Shown: positions 17,942 to 27,043, counted from the first letter of the stretch. The stretch: DNA of 37,994 nt from Labrys miyagiensis (GCF_030160835.1 NZ_BSPC01000087.1:1-37994); one strand, 5' to 3'. Notes: generated by a model not told the origin, from the sequence alone. A program made the numbers and translations.

Positions 17942-18787
17942 TCATGCATCGAGGAAGAGTTTGGTGTGCCGGACAAACAGGTCGGGGTACTGATGGTGGG
18001 CGCCGTGATTGGCGTCGGGGTAGAGGATGAGCTGCGCATTGGGGAGGTGCTGCTGCAGCAGGTAGGAGTTGATGGTCGGGATGATGATGTCGTTGCTGCC
18101 GTTGACCACCAGGGTTGGCTGGTGCAGGTCCTTCAAATGGGCGTAGGTCTCGTCCCTCTCCGCGCCATAGGCAGCGATGGCGGTGGCCTGGGCCTGGACC
18201 GTCTCCATCGAGACATCCGCGTCGCGGTACTTGCGGGCCATCATGCGAGCCAGATAGGCGTGCCCGGCGGCCTGGCTGTCCTCGGATGGCGTGAACAGGA
18301 TCGGCAGCCACATCTCCTCCTGATGCTCGTATTTCTTGAAGAACAGGGCCTGCGTTTCCGGCGGCATCGCACCAAGGCCGATGCCGCCGCGCGGCGCGGT
18401 GCCGACCAGAACGAGTCGACGCACCAACTCGGGTCGGTCGAGTGCAACCTGCTGAGCTATGATGCCGCCCATCGAGTGGGCCAGCAGGTCGACGGTCTTG
18501 AGGTTGAGTGCGTCGATAAACGCCTCCGCGTCGCGTGCGGCCTGCCGGATTGTGTCCGGCGTGGTGCCGGTGGAGGAAGCGACCCCGGCATTGTTGAAGA
18601 GGATGACCTCGCGGCCAGCGGCGAACGCGTCCGTAAGTGCCGGGTCATGGTCGTCGAGATTGCCCATGAAGTGCTGAAAAAAGACCAGAGGGGCACCGCT
18701 CCCGGCACCGAAGCGGCGGTAGGCGAAACGGATACCGTCGGCTTTGACGAACTGCGTCGGCGCGGTCTCATGACTATGCTGGGTCAT
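17942..18787 (-). CDS. Alpha/beta hydrolase
   Basis: A 281-residue alpha/beta-hydrolase fold enzyme. It has an oxyanion-hole region (VFFQHFMGNLDDHDP), the nucleophile elbow AHSMGG with the catalytic serine at about residue 105, an acid in NGSNDIIIP, and the catalytic histidine in YPDANHGAHHQYP. There is no signal peptide, so it is cytoplasmic. The closest recognisable relatives are putative esterases and haloperoxidase-like hydrolases often found with SDR genes under LysR control. It lies between the two SDR genes and probably shares their operon. The substrate cannot be named. Confidence 0.88.
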   Translation of the reverse strand: MTQHSHETAPTQFVKADGIRFAYRRFGAGSGAPLVFFQHFMGNLDDHDPALTDAFAAGREVILFNNAGVASSTGTTPDTIRQAARDAEAFIDALNLKTVDLLAHSMGGIIAQQVALDRPELVRRLVLVGTAPRGGIGLGAMPPETQALFFKKYEHQEEMWLPILFTPSEDSQAAGHAYLARMMARKYRDADVSMETVQAQATAIAAYGAERDETYAHLKDLHQPTLVVNGSNDIIIPTINSYLLQQHLPNAQLILYPDANHGAHHQYPDLFVRHTKLFLDA

Positions 18788-18870
18788 TGGCTTTCCTTCT
18801 TTGTTGTGCTCAAGCCGGAATGTGAATCGGCCGAGATCAGGCGCGGAGCAATCTCCGCGCCTGGACAGGA

Positions 18871-19617
18871 TCAGTTGGCGCTATGGCCGCCGTCGACGTT
18901 GAGAACGTGGCCCGTGATGAACCTCGCTTCGTCTGAGGCGATGAAGACGATGCCGTCGGCGACCTCTTCTGAGAGGCCGAGCCGACCCAGCGGGACCTGT
19001 CCCGCGAGAACTGCCTTGTTCTCTTCTGTCTCCGTGAAGCGCGTGAGCATGCCGGTGTCCGTGGGACCGGGCGCCACGGCATTCACGCGAATTCCCGACT
19101 TGGCAACTTCGAGCGCCACCGACTTGGTGATGCCTTCGACGGCATGCTTGGCGCCGACATAGATCGAGGCGCCGGCCGCGCCCTCATGCCCATAGGTCGA
19201 AGAGATGTTGATGATGTTTCCGCTCCCCTGGACCTGCATGGCACGCACTTCGTGCTTCATGCTCAGAACCACGCCGAGAACATTGGTGTCGAACGTCGCG
19301 GCAAAGCTCTGCGATGTCTGTTCGGTGATCAGACCGCGATCGCCTTCGGTGGCGGCGTTGTTCACAGCGACATCGAGACGGCCAAACCGGGCGACAGTTT
19401 TGTCGACCATGGCGCGGACGTCGTCCTCCTTGCGGACATCGGCATTGACGAACTCCGCCTCCGAGCCGAAAGAGCGCAGCTCTTTGACAAGCGCCTGACC
19501 GGCCTCATCGCGCCGCCCGGCAACGACCACCTTCGCGCCCTTCTTGGCAAAGGCGACGGCGGCAGCACGGCCGATGCCCGTCAGTCCACCGGTAATCAAA
19601 ACAACTTGAGTGCTCAT
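18871..19617 (-). CDS. SDR family oxidoreductase, glucose-dehydrogenase-like
   Basis: A 248-residue classical SDR with TGGLTGIG as cofactor motif, VVAGRRDEAGQ after beta-2 (Arg suggesting NADP(H)), NVNNAA-type VNNAATEGD, catalytic Ser in INISSTYGHEG, Y-x-x-x-K in YVGAKHAVEG, and the C-terminal ITGHVLNVDGG. It is the first gene of the minus-strand cluster and begins 152 bases from the divergent LysR gene, so it is the most likely direct target. It is only distantly similar to the other SDR at 16607-17353 and is not a recent duplicate. The substrate is unknown. Confidence 0.9.
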   Translation of the reverse strand: MSTQVVLITGGLTGIGRAAAVAFAKKGAKVVVAGRRDEAGQALVKELRSFGSEAEFVNADVRKEDDVRAMVDKTVARFGRLDVAVNNAATEGDRGLITEQTSQSFAATFDTNVLGVVLSMKHEVRAMQVQGSGNIINISSTYGHEGAAGASIYVGAKHAVEGITKSVALEVAKSGIRVNAVAPGPTDTGMLTRFTETEENKAVLAGQVPLGRLGLSEEVADGIVFIASDEARFITGHVLNVDGGHSAN

Positions 19618-19695
19618 GGTTCCAGTCCTTCGAGATATGACCTCCGCGCAGCGAAAGCCCCGTGGCGATCACGGACAGTTGGTTTCTGTTGGGCT

Positions 19696-19707
19696 GAACC
19701 TAGGTTC
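19696..19707. promoter_or_regulatory. Perfect palindrome between LysR gene and SDR cluster
   Basis: GAACCTAGGTTC is a 12-base perfect palindrome placed 78 bases from the SDR start and 62 bases from the LysR start. Its central position between divergent genes makes it a candidate LysR-type operator, although the classical T-N11-A spacing is not obvious. Confidence 0.45.
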
Positions 19708-19769
19708 TTCTGGCACCCCGGAAAAAGACTTTGTAAGCTTGCCTCCATACCTACGAGGCATGGGATCGC

Positions 19770-20651
19770 ATGGAACTGAGGCATCTTCGCTATTTCATCG
19801 CCGTCGCCGAGGAGGGCAGCCTGACGCTGGCGGCGGAGAAGAGGCTGCATACGGCACAGCCCTCCCTCAGCCGCCAAATCCGCGATCTCGAATATGAGGT
19901 CGGCGTTCCGTTGATGAGCCGCAGCGTGCACGGCATCGAATTGACCGCCGCAGGCAAGGCCTTCCTCGAGCATGCCAGGCTGGCGCTGGCCCAGACCGAG
20001 GCTGCGGTGGAAGCAGCCCGCCGGGCGGCGAAACCGCTCAAGCCGATTTTCGCTGTCGGCTTCCTGAGTGGTCAGGAGGTCAACTGGTTGGCGGAGACGA
20101 CGCGCGTCTTGGCCAGCGAGTTGCGGAATATCTCGATGACGATATCGAGCGAGCACTCGCCCGACCTCGCCCAGCTACTGGCGACAGGCAAGCTGGATAT
20201 CGCCTTCATGAGGGCCGAGCCTGATTGGCCTGACCTCAGCTACATCACGGTCACCAGCGAGAAGTTTGTCGTGATCATGCCGAGCGACCATCGTCTCGCA
20301 GCCTGCGAGAGCGTGGATGTACGCGAACTCGCCGGCGAACTGTTCATCAGTGGATCTGATATCGCTGGTCCAATGCGGAGGGCCATCGAGAAATACCTGG
20401 CGGACAACAACCTTGAGATCGAAGCGGCCCACCGCGTCCACAATCTGACCATGGCAATGTCGCTGATCGCCTCGACGAGGGGCGTGGCCTTGCTTCCTGC
20501 CTATGCCGAGAACTTCCTGCCGTGGTCCGTCACCAGCCGCCCCCTCAAGGGCGAGGCGCCCACCATCGATCTGGTCATCGGGTACAATCGGACCAATACA
20601 TCGCCAACGCTCGCGCTCTTCCTATCCCGCGCCGACCAGCTCAAGAAGTGA
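19770..20651 (+). CDS. LysR-family transcriptional regulator
   Basis: A 293-residue LysR-type regulator. The winged helix-turn-helix fills residues 1-60 (MELRHLRYFIAVAEEGSLTLAAEKRLHTAQPSLSRQI in two parts), followed by a linker helix and an effector-binding domain with two alpha/beta lobes. The closing segment SPTLALFLSRADQL is typical. Relatives control aromatic, fatty-acid or stress genes; the ligand is unknown. It is divergent from the SDR/hydrolase/DUF427/SDR cluster and most likely regulates it and itself from the intergenic palindrome. Confidence 0.93.
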   Translation: MELRHLRYFIAVAEEGSLTLAAEKRLHTAQPSLSRQIRDLEYEVGVPLMSRSVHGIELTAAGKAFLEHARLALAQTEAAVEAARRAAKPLKPIFAVGFLSGQEVNWLAETTRVLASELRNISMTISSEHSPDLAQLLATGKLDIAFMRAEPDWPDLSYITVTSEKFVVIMPSDHRLAACESVDVRELAGELFISGSDIAGPMRRAIEKYLADNNLEIEAAHRVHNLTMAMSLIASTRGVALLPAYAENFLPWSVTSRPLKGEAPTIDLVIGYNRTNTSPTLALFLSRADQLKK

Positions 20652-20694
20652 TCGTGTCTGGCCGACGCCCTGCGCCACAGCCCGGCCGAGCGTC

Positions 20695-22452
20695 TCAAAA
20701 CGAGAGGCCTGCCTTGCGGAGGCCTTCTACGCGGTGCTCGAAATCCTCGGGCTTCCGATACGGCAGGACCTGGCGGCGGCGTTCGACCGAGAAGCTGGGA
20801 TTGAGCCTCATCGTGTTTTCCCAGGCCCGCTGGGCCTCCTCGCGATGGCCGAGGTGCCCGTGACACGACGCAAGCAGGGCATAGGCGGTCGCGGCCTGCT
20901 GGTTTCGCGTGAGCCGCTGCTCGAGTGCCGATATCGCCTTGGCATAGTCGCCGAGGGAAAAATGCGCGTCGGCGAGAGCCTGCAGCGTGATTTCCAGATA
21001 ATGTGGATCCAGCCGCATATAGATATCGAGCGTTTCCAGGGCATGGGCCGGCTCGCCGGAGAAGATCTGGACATTGGCGAGCAGGAGCAGGAGCTCCACG
21101 GAGTTGGGCGCAAGGGCGAGGCCCCGCTGCGCTTCGGCGAGTGCGCTGTCGAGCTCCCGTCGCCATGTATGCGCGACGCCCAGCGCGAAGTGGCTGGCGG
21201 GCTCTTCGTCGTCCATCTTCACTGCGCGCTGCGCGAGTTCCAATCCGGTCCCCAGCGAGTGCTGCGGATCGTCGGAAAAGGCGTTGGCGTAGTCGATCAA
21301 ATGGGTGAAGGCGGCCAGGGCATAGGCCGCGGCATAGTTCGGATCGATGGCGATCGCGCGTTCGAACAGGTCGCGCGCCGCGATATTGCCCGGTCCGGTC
21401 GTCCCCCATGCCAGTTCGCGGCCGCGCAGGAAAAGTTCGTAGGCCTGAATGTCGACGGCGCGCCTGGAGGCCAGTTGCTCGTGCGTGCCAGCCGTCAGCT
21501 TCAGTTTGAGTGCGGCCACGATCTCCTGCGTGAGTTCGTCCTGGACGGCGAAAATGTCGCTGAGGTCGCGGTCGAACCGGCTGGCCCAGACATGGCCGCC
21601 GCTGCTCGCGTCGATGAGCTGCGCCGTGACTCGGACGCGATTTCCCGCCTTGCGTACGCTGCCTTCGAGCACGTAGCGCACGTCGAGCGCCTTTGCCACC
21701 TCCGGGATGGAGATGGCAGCTTTCTTGTAGACGAAAGACGAGTTGCGCGCGATCACGTGGAGGTCCGACAGCCGCGAGAGGTCGGTAATGATGTCCTCGG
21801 TGATGCCGTCGGAGAAATATTCCTGCTCGGCGTCGCCGCTCATGTTGTTGAACGCGAGCACGGCAATCGAGGGCTTGTCGGGAATGGCCGGCGCCGAAGC
21901 TTTCTCCAGCGCCGCGGGTTCGGCCTCGGCGGGGACACCAATTTGCACCGAATAGATGCGGACTGGTTCCGCAATGTTCTTGAGTTGGGTTGGGCCGAGA
22001 TCGGTGACCGCAAGATCGAGCCTGCCTCTCACCTGACGATAGGCGTCCTCGGAAAGACAGATCGCGCCGGGTTTGGCTGTTGCTTCCAGTCGCGCCGCGA
22101 TGTTGACGCTGTCGCCATAGACCCGGGTCTCCTCCCAGATAATGTCCCCGAGATGGACGCCGATGCGAAATTGCATCCGCCGATCCTCCGGGACGACGAG
22201 GTTGCGCTCGGCCATGATCTTCTGGATGGCGACCGCACATTCGACGGCCCGCACCGCGCTCTGGAACTGCGCCAGGATGCCGTCGCCGGCCGTGTCGACA
22301 ATCACGCCTTCAAACTGACCGATCATCGGCAGCACCACAGCCTGATGCGCCTTGAGATCACGCACTGTCGCGGTCTCGTCCTGCCCCATCAGCCGCGAAT
22401 AGCCGGCCAGGTCGGCGGCCAAGATCGCAGCAAGTTTCCTACTTTCAGTCAT
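20695..22452 (-). CDS. Class III adenylate/guanylate cyclase with TolB-like and TPR domains
   Basis: A 585-residue soluble protein. Residues about 5-170 form a class III nucleotide cyclase domain: Asp14 in AAILAADLAGYSR and the second metal Asp in DTAGDGILAQF, then YGDSVNIAARLEATAKPG. After a short linker, residues about 190-320 hold the TolB/FlgO-like domain (SIAVLAFNNMSGDAEQEYFSDGI through GGHVWASRFDRD). The rest is tetratricopeptide repeats (FERAIAIDPNYAAAYALAAF, LAEAQRGLALAPNSVELLLLL). This architecture is greatly expanded in rhizobia. It should make cAMP from ATP in the cytoplasm; the input signal is unknown. GAGGG precedes the ATG. It stands alone, tail to tail with the LysR gene. Confidence 0.92.
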   Translation of the reverse strand: MTESRKLAAILAADLAGYSRLMGQDETATVRDLKAHQAVVLPMIGQFEGVIVDTAGDGILAQFQSAVRAVECAVAIQKIMAERNLVVPEDRRMQFRIGVHLGDIIWEETRVYGDSVNIAARLEATAKPGAICLSEDAYRQVRGRLDLAVTDLGPTQLKNIAEPVRIYSVQIGVPAEAEPAALEKASAPAIPDKPSIAVLAFNNMSGDAEQEYFSDGITEDIITDLSRLSDLHVIARNSSFVYKKAAISIPEVAKALDVRYVLEGSVRKAGNRVRVTAQLIDASSGGHVWASRFDRDLSDIFAVQDELTQEIVAALKLKLTAGTHEQLASRRAVDIQAYELFLRGRELAWGTTGPGNIAARDLFERAIAIDPNYAAAYALAAFTHLIDYANAFSDDPQHSLGTGLELAQRAVKMDDEEPASHFALGVAHTWRRELDSALAEAQRGLALAPNSVELLLLLANVQIFSGEPAHALETLDIYMRLDPHYLEITLQALADAHFSLGDYAKAISALEQRLTRNQQAATAYALLASCHGHLGHREEAQRAWENTMRLNPSFSVERRRQVLPYRKPEDFEHRVEGLRKAGLSF

Positions 22453-22618
22453 GGTGGCCCTCTGCTACGCGCCACTGTTACACGTACCTAGGCCAAAAGC
22501 GCACGATGGGGCAAGCCGGCAACTCCGCACGGTCTGCGCACGGAGCAGAAGCGATCCTTGAGAAGGCTCTTTCGGTGCTGACAGCCCTGGGCAACCGGCT
22601 CTGCTATAGTCACGCCTC

Positions 22619-23704
22619 ATGGCAGAATCGGCACCCCGCAAGATCATCCATATCGACATGGATGCGTTCTACGCCTCCGTCGAGCAGCGCGACGATCCGG
22701 CCTTGCGCGGCAGGCCTCTCGCGGTGGGGTATGCCGGCAAGCGCGGGGTGGTGGCGGCAGCGAGCTATGAAGCGCGGGCGTTTGGCGTGAGGTCGGCCAT
22801 GCCGTCGGTGACGGCCTTGCGCAAATGCCCGGAGCTGATCTTCGTGCCGCCGCGCTTCGAGGTGTACCGCGCGGTTTCGCGCCAGATCCACGCGATCTTT
22901 GCCGAGTTCACCGCCCTGATCGAGCCACTGTCCCTCGACGAAGCCTATCTCGATGTCACCGAGAATCGCGCCGGCCTTCCCTCCGCCTCGGCGACGGCGG
23001 AGGCGATCCGCGCCCGCATCTTCGAGGAGACCGGGCTGACGGCCTCGGCCGGAATCTCCTACAATAAATTTCTCGCCAAGCTCGCCTCCGACCATCGCAA
23101 ACCCAATGGGCAATATGCGATCACACCGGCCATGGGCGCCGCCTTCGTGGAGACCCTGCCCGTGGGCAAGTTCCACGGCGTCGGGCCCGTCACCGCCGCG
23201 AAGATGAACCAGCTCGGCATCTTCACCGGGGCGGATCTCAGGGACCGCTCGCTCGACTTCCTGCGCCAGCATTTCGGCAAGGCCGGCGCCTGGTATCATG
23301 CCATCGCACGCGGCGAGGACGACCGGGAGGTTCAGCCGGACCGGCCGCGCAAATCATCCAGTTCGGAGACCACCTTTTCGGACGATCTTACCGAGCCGGC
23401 CGACATCGAGGCCGGCGTCCTGGCGATGGCGGACGAGGTGTGGGCCTGGTGCGAGAAAGCGCAGGCCTTCGGCCGCACCGTGACAGTGAAGATCAAATAT
23501 GCCGATTTCCAGCAGGCCACGCGCAGCCGCACCCTCCCTGCCCCGGTGCATTCTCAGGAGAGCCTGCGGGCCACCAGCATCGACCTGGTGCGCAGCGTCT
23601 TCCCGCCCACCAAGGGAATCAGGCTGCTCGGGGTGACGATGTCGGGTTTCGAGAGCGGCGATCTGGCAGACGATCGGCAGCTCGACCTGGGGTTGGAGAG
23701 GTAG
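22619..23704 (+). CDS. dinB: DNA polymerase IV
   Basis: A 361-residue Y-family translesion polymerase. Catalytic acids are in IIHIDMDAFYASVEQRDD and in LSLDEAYLDVT; the steric-gate Phe-Tyr pair follows DMDA. The helix-hairpin-helix thumb region (KFHGVGPVTAAKMNQLGI) and the little-finger domain (KSSSSETTFSDDL, TVKIKYADFQQATRSRTL) complete it. The C-terminus DDRQLDLGLER resembles a beta-clamp binding motif (QxxLF-like, here QLDLGL). No ribosome site precedes the ATG; a TATAGT sequence ends nine bases before it, so the mRNA may be nearly leaderless. No LexA box was seen. Confidence 0.95.
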   Translation: MAESAPRKIIHIDMDAFYASVEQRDDPALRGRPLAVGYAGKRGVVAAASYEARAFGVRSAMPSVTALRKCPELIFVPPRFEVYRAVSRQIHAIFAEFTALIEPLSLDEAYLDVTENRAGLPSASATAEAIRARIFEETGLTASAGISYNKFLAKLASDHRKPNGQYAITPAMGAAFVETLPVGKFHGVGPVTAAKMNQLGIFTGADLRDRSLDFLRQHFGKAGAWYHAIARGEDDREVQPDRPRKSSSSETTFSDDLTEPADIEAGVLAMADEVWAWCEKAQAFGRTVTVKIKYADFQQATRSRTLPAPVHSQESLRATSIDLVRSVFPPTKGIRLLGVTMSGFESGDLADDRQLDLGLER

Positions 23705-23743
23705 GGAGCCCAACAGCCTTTCCCGATTTCGGGAAACCGGCCG

Positions 23744-24355
23744 TCACTCCATCAGCGCCGCCTTCATGAAGCACACCATGGTCGCATGGGCGGGTTTGTT
23801 GCCGACCACGCGGATGGCATGGGGGCGGTCGCAGCGATAGCGCAGGGTCTCGCCGGGGATGGCACGCTCGATCACGCCGGCGACCTCGACCTCCACCTCC
23901 CCCGCCAGGATCGAAAGGCACTCCACCGAGCCACGCTGGTGGGCGTCGCTCTCCAGCACGCCGCCCGGCTCGGCCTGGAAATCATACCATTGCAGCCATT
24001 CCACCGTCTTCAGCCAGCCGACCACTGCGAGGCGGCATTTACCGTCGTCCGAGAAGATCACCGGCGTGTCGACCTTGGTGGTCTTCTCGATGAAAGGGGC
24101 GTCCTCGGTGCTGCCGAGCACGCGCTCGATCGAGACATCGAGGGCCTGCGACAGGCGCCAGATGGTGGCGAGGGTGGGGTTGGTCTCGTTGCGCTCGATC
24201 TGGCTGATGATCGACTTCGCGACGCCCGATTGCTCCGCTAACTCCGACAAGGACAGGTTATAAGCCTTGCGCAAGCGCTGGACCGTCTTGCCGAGCTGGC
24301 CCGACAGCGCCACCGCGCCGGCATCGAGTTCGCTCCGCTTCTCCAGTCCACTCAT
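23744..24355 (-). CDS. XRE-family regulator with C-terminal cupin domain
   Basis: A 203-residue regulator. Residues about 18-75 form an XRE helix-turn-helix (VQRLRKAYNLSLSELAEQSGVAKSIIS... with QIERNETNPTLATIWRL). Residues about 110-195 form a cupin barrel (SVECLSILAGEVEVEV, IPGETLRYRCDRPHAIRV) that would bind a small effector. Relatives control polyamine, amino-acid and sugar-acid use. Directly upstream are two CGTTTGTT direct repeats and an inverted partner, suggesting autoregulation. It follows the CoxL-like gene on the same strand with 100 bases between, so functional linkage is possible but unproven. Confidence 0.92.
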   Translation of the reverse strand: MSGLEKRSELDAGAVALSGQLGKTVQRLRKAYNLSLSELAEQSGVAKSIISQIERNETNPTLATIWRLSQALDVSIERVLGSTEDAPFIEKTTKVDTPVIFSDDGKCRLAVVGWLKTVEWLQWYDFQAEPGGVLESDAHQRGSVECLSILAGEVEVEVAGVIERAIPGETLRYRCDRPHAIRVVGNKPAHATMVCFMKAALME

Positions 24356-24365
24356 GCGCTACCTT

Positions 24366-24414
24366 CGTTTGTTATGACGAACGATCGTTTGTTCCAGCGG
24401 ACAATAGAACAAAC
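24366..24414. promoter_or_regulatory. Putative autoregulatory operator of the XRE-cupin gene
   Basis: CGTTTGTT occurs at 24366-24373 and 24386-24393, 20 bases apart. GTTTGTTC (24387-24394) and GAACAAAC (24407-24414) form a perfect inverted repeat with a 12-base spacer, and AACGATCGTT (24380-24389) is itself palindromic. The dense symmetry starts 11 bases before the start codon of the regulator gene. Confidence 0.55.
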
Positions 24415-24455
24415 AAGCCTTGCGAGGAAAGGGTTTTTGGAGGGCGCTCCCAGTG

Positions 24456-26771
24456 CTATTCCGCCGCCTGCTTGCGGCTGGTCGCGTCCTGGATCGTGCG
24501 CCAGACCACTTCGGGTGTCGCCGGCATGTCGAGCCTGGTGACGCCCACGCCGCGCCGGAGCGCGTCGATCAGCGCGTTCATCACCGCCGGCGCCGCGCCG
24601 ATGGTGCCAGCCTCGCCCGCGCCCTTGATGCCGATCGGGTTGTTCTTGCAGGGCACGTTGCGCGTTTCGAAATGGATGAAGGGCAGGTCGTCGGCCCGCG
24701 GCAGGGCATAGTCGGTGAGCGAGGCCGTGAGCAGCTGGCCCTCTTCGCTGTAGACGGTGCGCTCCAGCAGCGCCTGGCCGATGCCCTGCACCACACCGCC
24801 ATGGACTTGGCCCTCCAACAGCAGCGGGTTCACCACCATGCCGAAATCGTCGACGATCGTGTAGGCGAGGATGTTGGTGACGCCCGTCTGCGGATCGATC
24901 TCGACCTCGCAGATATGGGTGCCATTGGGATAGGTCGCCTCGCCGGGCTGATACTCGTCTTCGGCGGTGAGCAGTTCGGGCGTCGCCTTGGGCAGGCGGG
25001 CAATGGAGGTGAAATCGATCGCCTTGTCGGTGCCGACGACACGGACGCGGCCATCGACGATTTCGAGATCGGCGACGCCGGCTTCAAGCTCGTCGGAGGC
25101 GAGTTCCTTCAGCCTGTCCGCCAGGGTGCGGCTGGCCTTGGCGACGGAAGCGCCGCCCACCGGGATCGAGCGTGAACCGCCGGTGCCCCCGCCGGTCTTG
25201 ATCAGGTCGGAATCGCCCTGAATGACATTGATCCTGTCGAGCGGCAGGTCGAGATGCTGGGAGACGAACTGGGCATAAGCGGTCAGGTGCCCCTGCCCGT
25301 TGGTCTGCGTACCAATCAGCACCGTGGCGGTGCCGTCCTTCTCCAGCTTGACGCTTGCGGCCTCCTTCGGGCCGTCGGCACAGGCCTCGATATAGGTCGA
25401 CATGCCGATCCCGCGGAACTTGCCCGCCTTCTTCGAGGCCTGCCAGCGCGACTTGAAGACGTCCCAGCCTGCGACAGCCATGGCCTTGCGCATATGGCCT
25501 TCGAATTCGCCGGAATCATAGGTTCGTCCGGTCGGCGCCTTGAAGGGCATTTGCTCGGGTGTGACGAAGTTGCGCACGCGCACCGTATCCACCGACAGCC
25601 CGGTTTCGAAGGCGATGGCATCCATCAGGCGCTCGATCAGATAGGCGGCCTCGGGGCGACCGGCGCCACGGTAGGCGTCCACCGGCAGCGTATTGGTGAG
25701 GACGCCGCGCACCCGCACATCCATGGCGGCGATGGCATAGGCGCCCGTCGCCATCAGGGCGCCGAGCCAGGGGATGAAGGGCGCATATTGTGACAGATAG
25801 GCCCCGAGATCGCCGATGATGTCGATCTTCACCGCCAGGATCCTGGAGCGCCGGTCGAGCGCCGCCTCGATGCGGCTAATATTGTCGCGGCCTTGCGTAT
25901 CGGCGAGGAAATGCTCGCCGCGGTCGGCGAACCATTTCACCGGCTTGCCAAGCCGGCGCGCCGCTTCGAGCGCCAGGGGATATTCGCGATACAGGAAGGC
26001 CTTGGTGCCGAAGCCGCCGCCGACATCGCCGGTCTTCACATGGATCTCGTTCGGCTTCATCTTGAAGATGGATTTGGCCAGCGTGTCGCGCATCGAATGC
26101 ACGCCCTGGCTGCCGACGGTGAGCGTGAAGCGCTTGCCGTCCCATTCGGCGAGGCACCCGCGGGGTTCCATGTAGTTCGCCACCAGGCGGTTGTTCACCA
26201 CGTCGAGCGAGACGACGCGCGCAGCCTTCGCGAAGGCCTTCGCAACCTTCTTGCGGTCGCCGATCTGGGCATCATAGGCGAGGTTCGAGCCATGCTCCGG
26301 CCAGACCAGCGGCGAGCCCGGTTCGAGTGCGGCGACCGAACCGACGATCGCATCGAGCGACTCGTAATCGACGGGGATGGCTTCGGCGGCGTCGCGCGCA
26401 TGCGTCAGCGAATCGGCCACCACGAAGGCGACGGCGTCGCCGACATGCCGCACCACATCACGGGCCAGCAACGGATAGGGCAATTGCTTCTGAACCTTGC
26501 CATCGGCGTTCTTCATCAGGGCCTGGCACGGCAGATCGCCGAGCGTCTTGAGGTCCCCGGCCGTCAGGATCAGCCTCACGCCCGGCATGGCCCTGACGTC
26601 ATCGAGATCGCCGATGCTGAAACGGGCATGGGCGTGGGGCGAGCGCAGCACATACGCGCGCAACACCCCGTCCCGCGATTCATCGTCGACATAACGGCCC
26701 ATACCGGTGATGAACGCCTGGTCTTCCTTGCGGCGCACGGCCTGACCAACACCAAATTTCGTGGGCGGCAT
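24456..26771 (-). CDS. Xanthine dehydrogenase family molybdopterin-binding subunit (form-II CoxL-like)
   Basis: A 771-residue large subunit of the xanthine oxidase/CO dehydrogenase family. The N-terminal half has GVGQAVRRKEDQAFITGMGRYVDD, typical of CoxL-like proteins, and TGDVGGGFGTKAFLYREY. The active-site loop is AYRGAGR (residues 366-372), the form-II signature, not AYxCSFR of true CO dehydrogenase; GTQTNGQGHLTAYAQ and GGGTGGSRSIPVGG bind the cofactor, and a glutamate in IKGAGEAGTIGA is the expected catalytic base. ATG 26771 follows GGAGA; an upstream extension is unlikely. No FAD (CoxM) or [2Fe-2S] (CoxS) subunit gene lies in the window, so its partners must be elsewhere. The substrate is unknown, perhaps an aldehyde or N-heterocycle. 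Confidence 0.92.
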   Translation of the reverse strand: MPPTKFGVGQAVRRKEDQAFITGMGRYVDDESRDGVLRAYVLRSPHAHARFSIGDLDDVRAMPGVRLILTAGDLKTLGDLPCQALMKNADGKVQKQLPYPLLARDVVRHVGDAVAFVVADSLTHARDAAEAIPVDYESLDAIVGSVAALEPGSPLVWPEHGSNLAYDAQIGDRKKVAKAFAKAARVVSLDVVNNRLVANYMEPRGCLAEWDGKRFTLTVGSQGVHSMRDTLAKSIFKMKPNEIHVKTGDVGGGFGTKAFLYREYPLALEAARRLGKPVKWFADRGEHFLADTQGRDNISRIEAALDRRSRILAVKIDIIGDLGAYLSQYAPFIPWLGALMATGAYAIAAMDVRVRGVLTNTLPVDAYRGAGRPEAAYLIERLMDAIAFETGLSVDTVRVRNFVTPEQMPFKAPTGRTYDSGEFEGHMRKAMAVAGWDVFKSRWQASKKAGKFRGIGMSTYIEACADGPKEAASVKLEKDGTATVLIGTQTNGQGHLTAYAQFVSQHLDLPLDRINVIQGDSDLIKTGGGTGGSRSIPVGGASVAKASRTLADRLKELASDELEAGVADLEIVDGRVRVVGTDKAIDFTSIARLPKATPELLTAEDEYQPGEATYPNGTHICEVEIDPQTGVTNILAYTIVDDFGMVVNPLLLEGQVHGGVVQGIGQALLERTVYSEEGQLLTASLTDYALPRADDLPFIHFETRNVPCKNNPIGIKGAGEAGTIGAAPAVMNALIDALRRGVGVTRLDMPATPEVVWRTIQDATSRKQAAE

Positions 26772-26967
26772 GAACGATCTCCGGCAATAATTTATCGGGA
26801 ACGGGTGCAATATGTCTGTCGAATAGCATGCTCCCAAGGGATTTCAAAAACAGGTACTTTCAAAAAACCCAAAGAAATTTATCGTCACACGCTGGACACA
26901 CGGGAAGAGCTTTGCTACATCGCCCCCCGTCGAGCGCGGCAACCTTCCGCGCTCTGATTGTTTCGAT

Positions 26968-27043
<76 letters not shown>

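Noticed and set aside
17849-19162. 437-codon plus-strand frame over the hydrolase and SDR genes
   Set aside because: It crosses two real minus-strand genes and the gap between them; no coherent domain.
20503-22491. 662-codon plus-strand frame over the cyclase gene
   Set aside because: Antisense to the cyclase/TPR gene, and it begins within the LysR coding sequence.
24456-26771. True aerobic CO dehydrogenase large subunit
   Set aside because: The active-site loop is AYRGAGR rather than AYxCSFR, and coxM/coxS are not adjacent.
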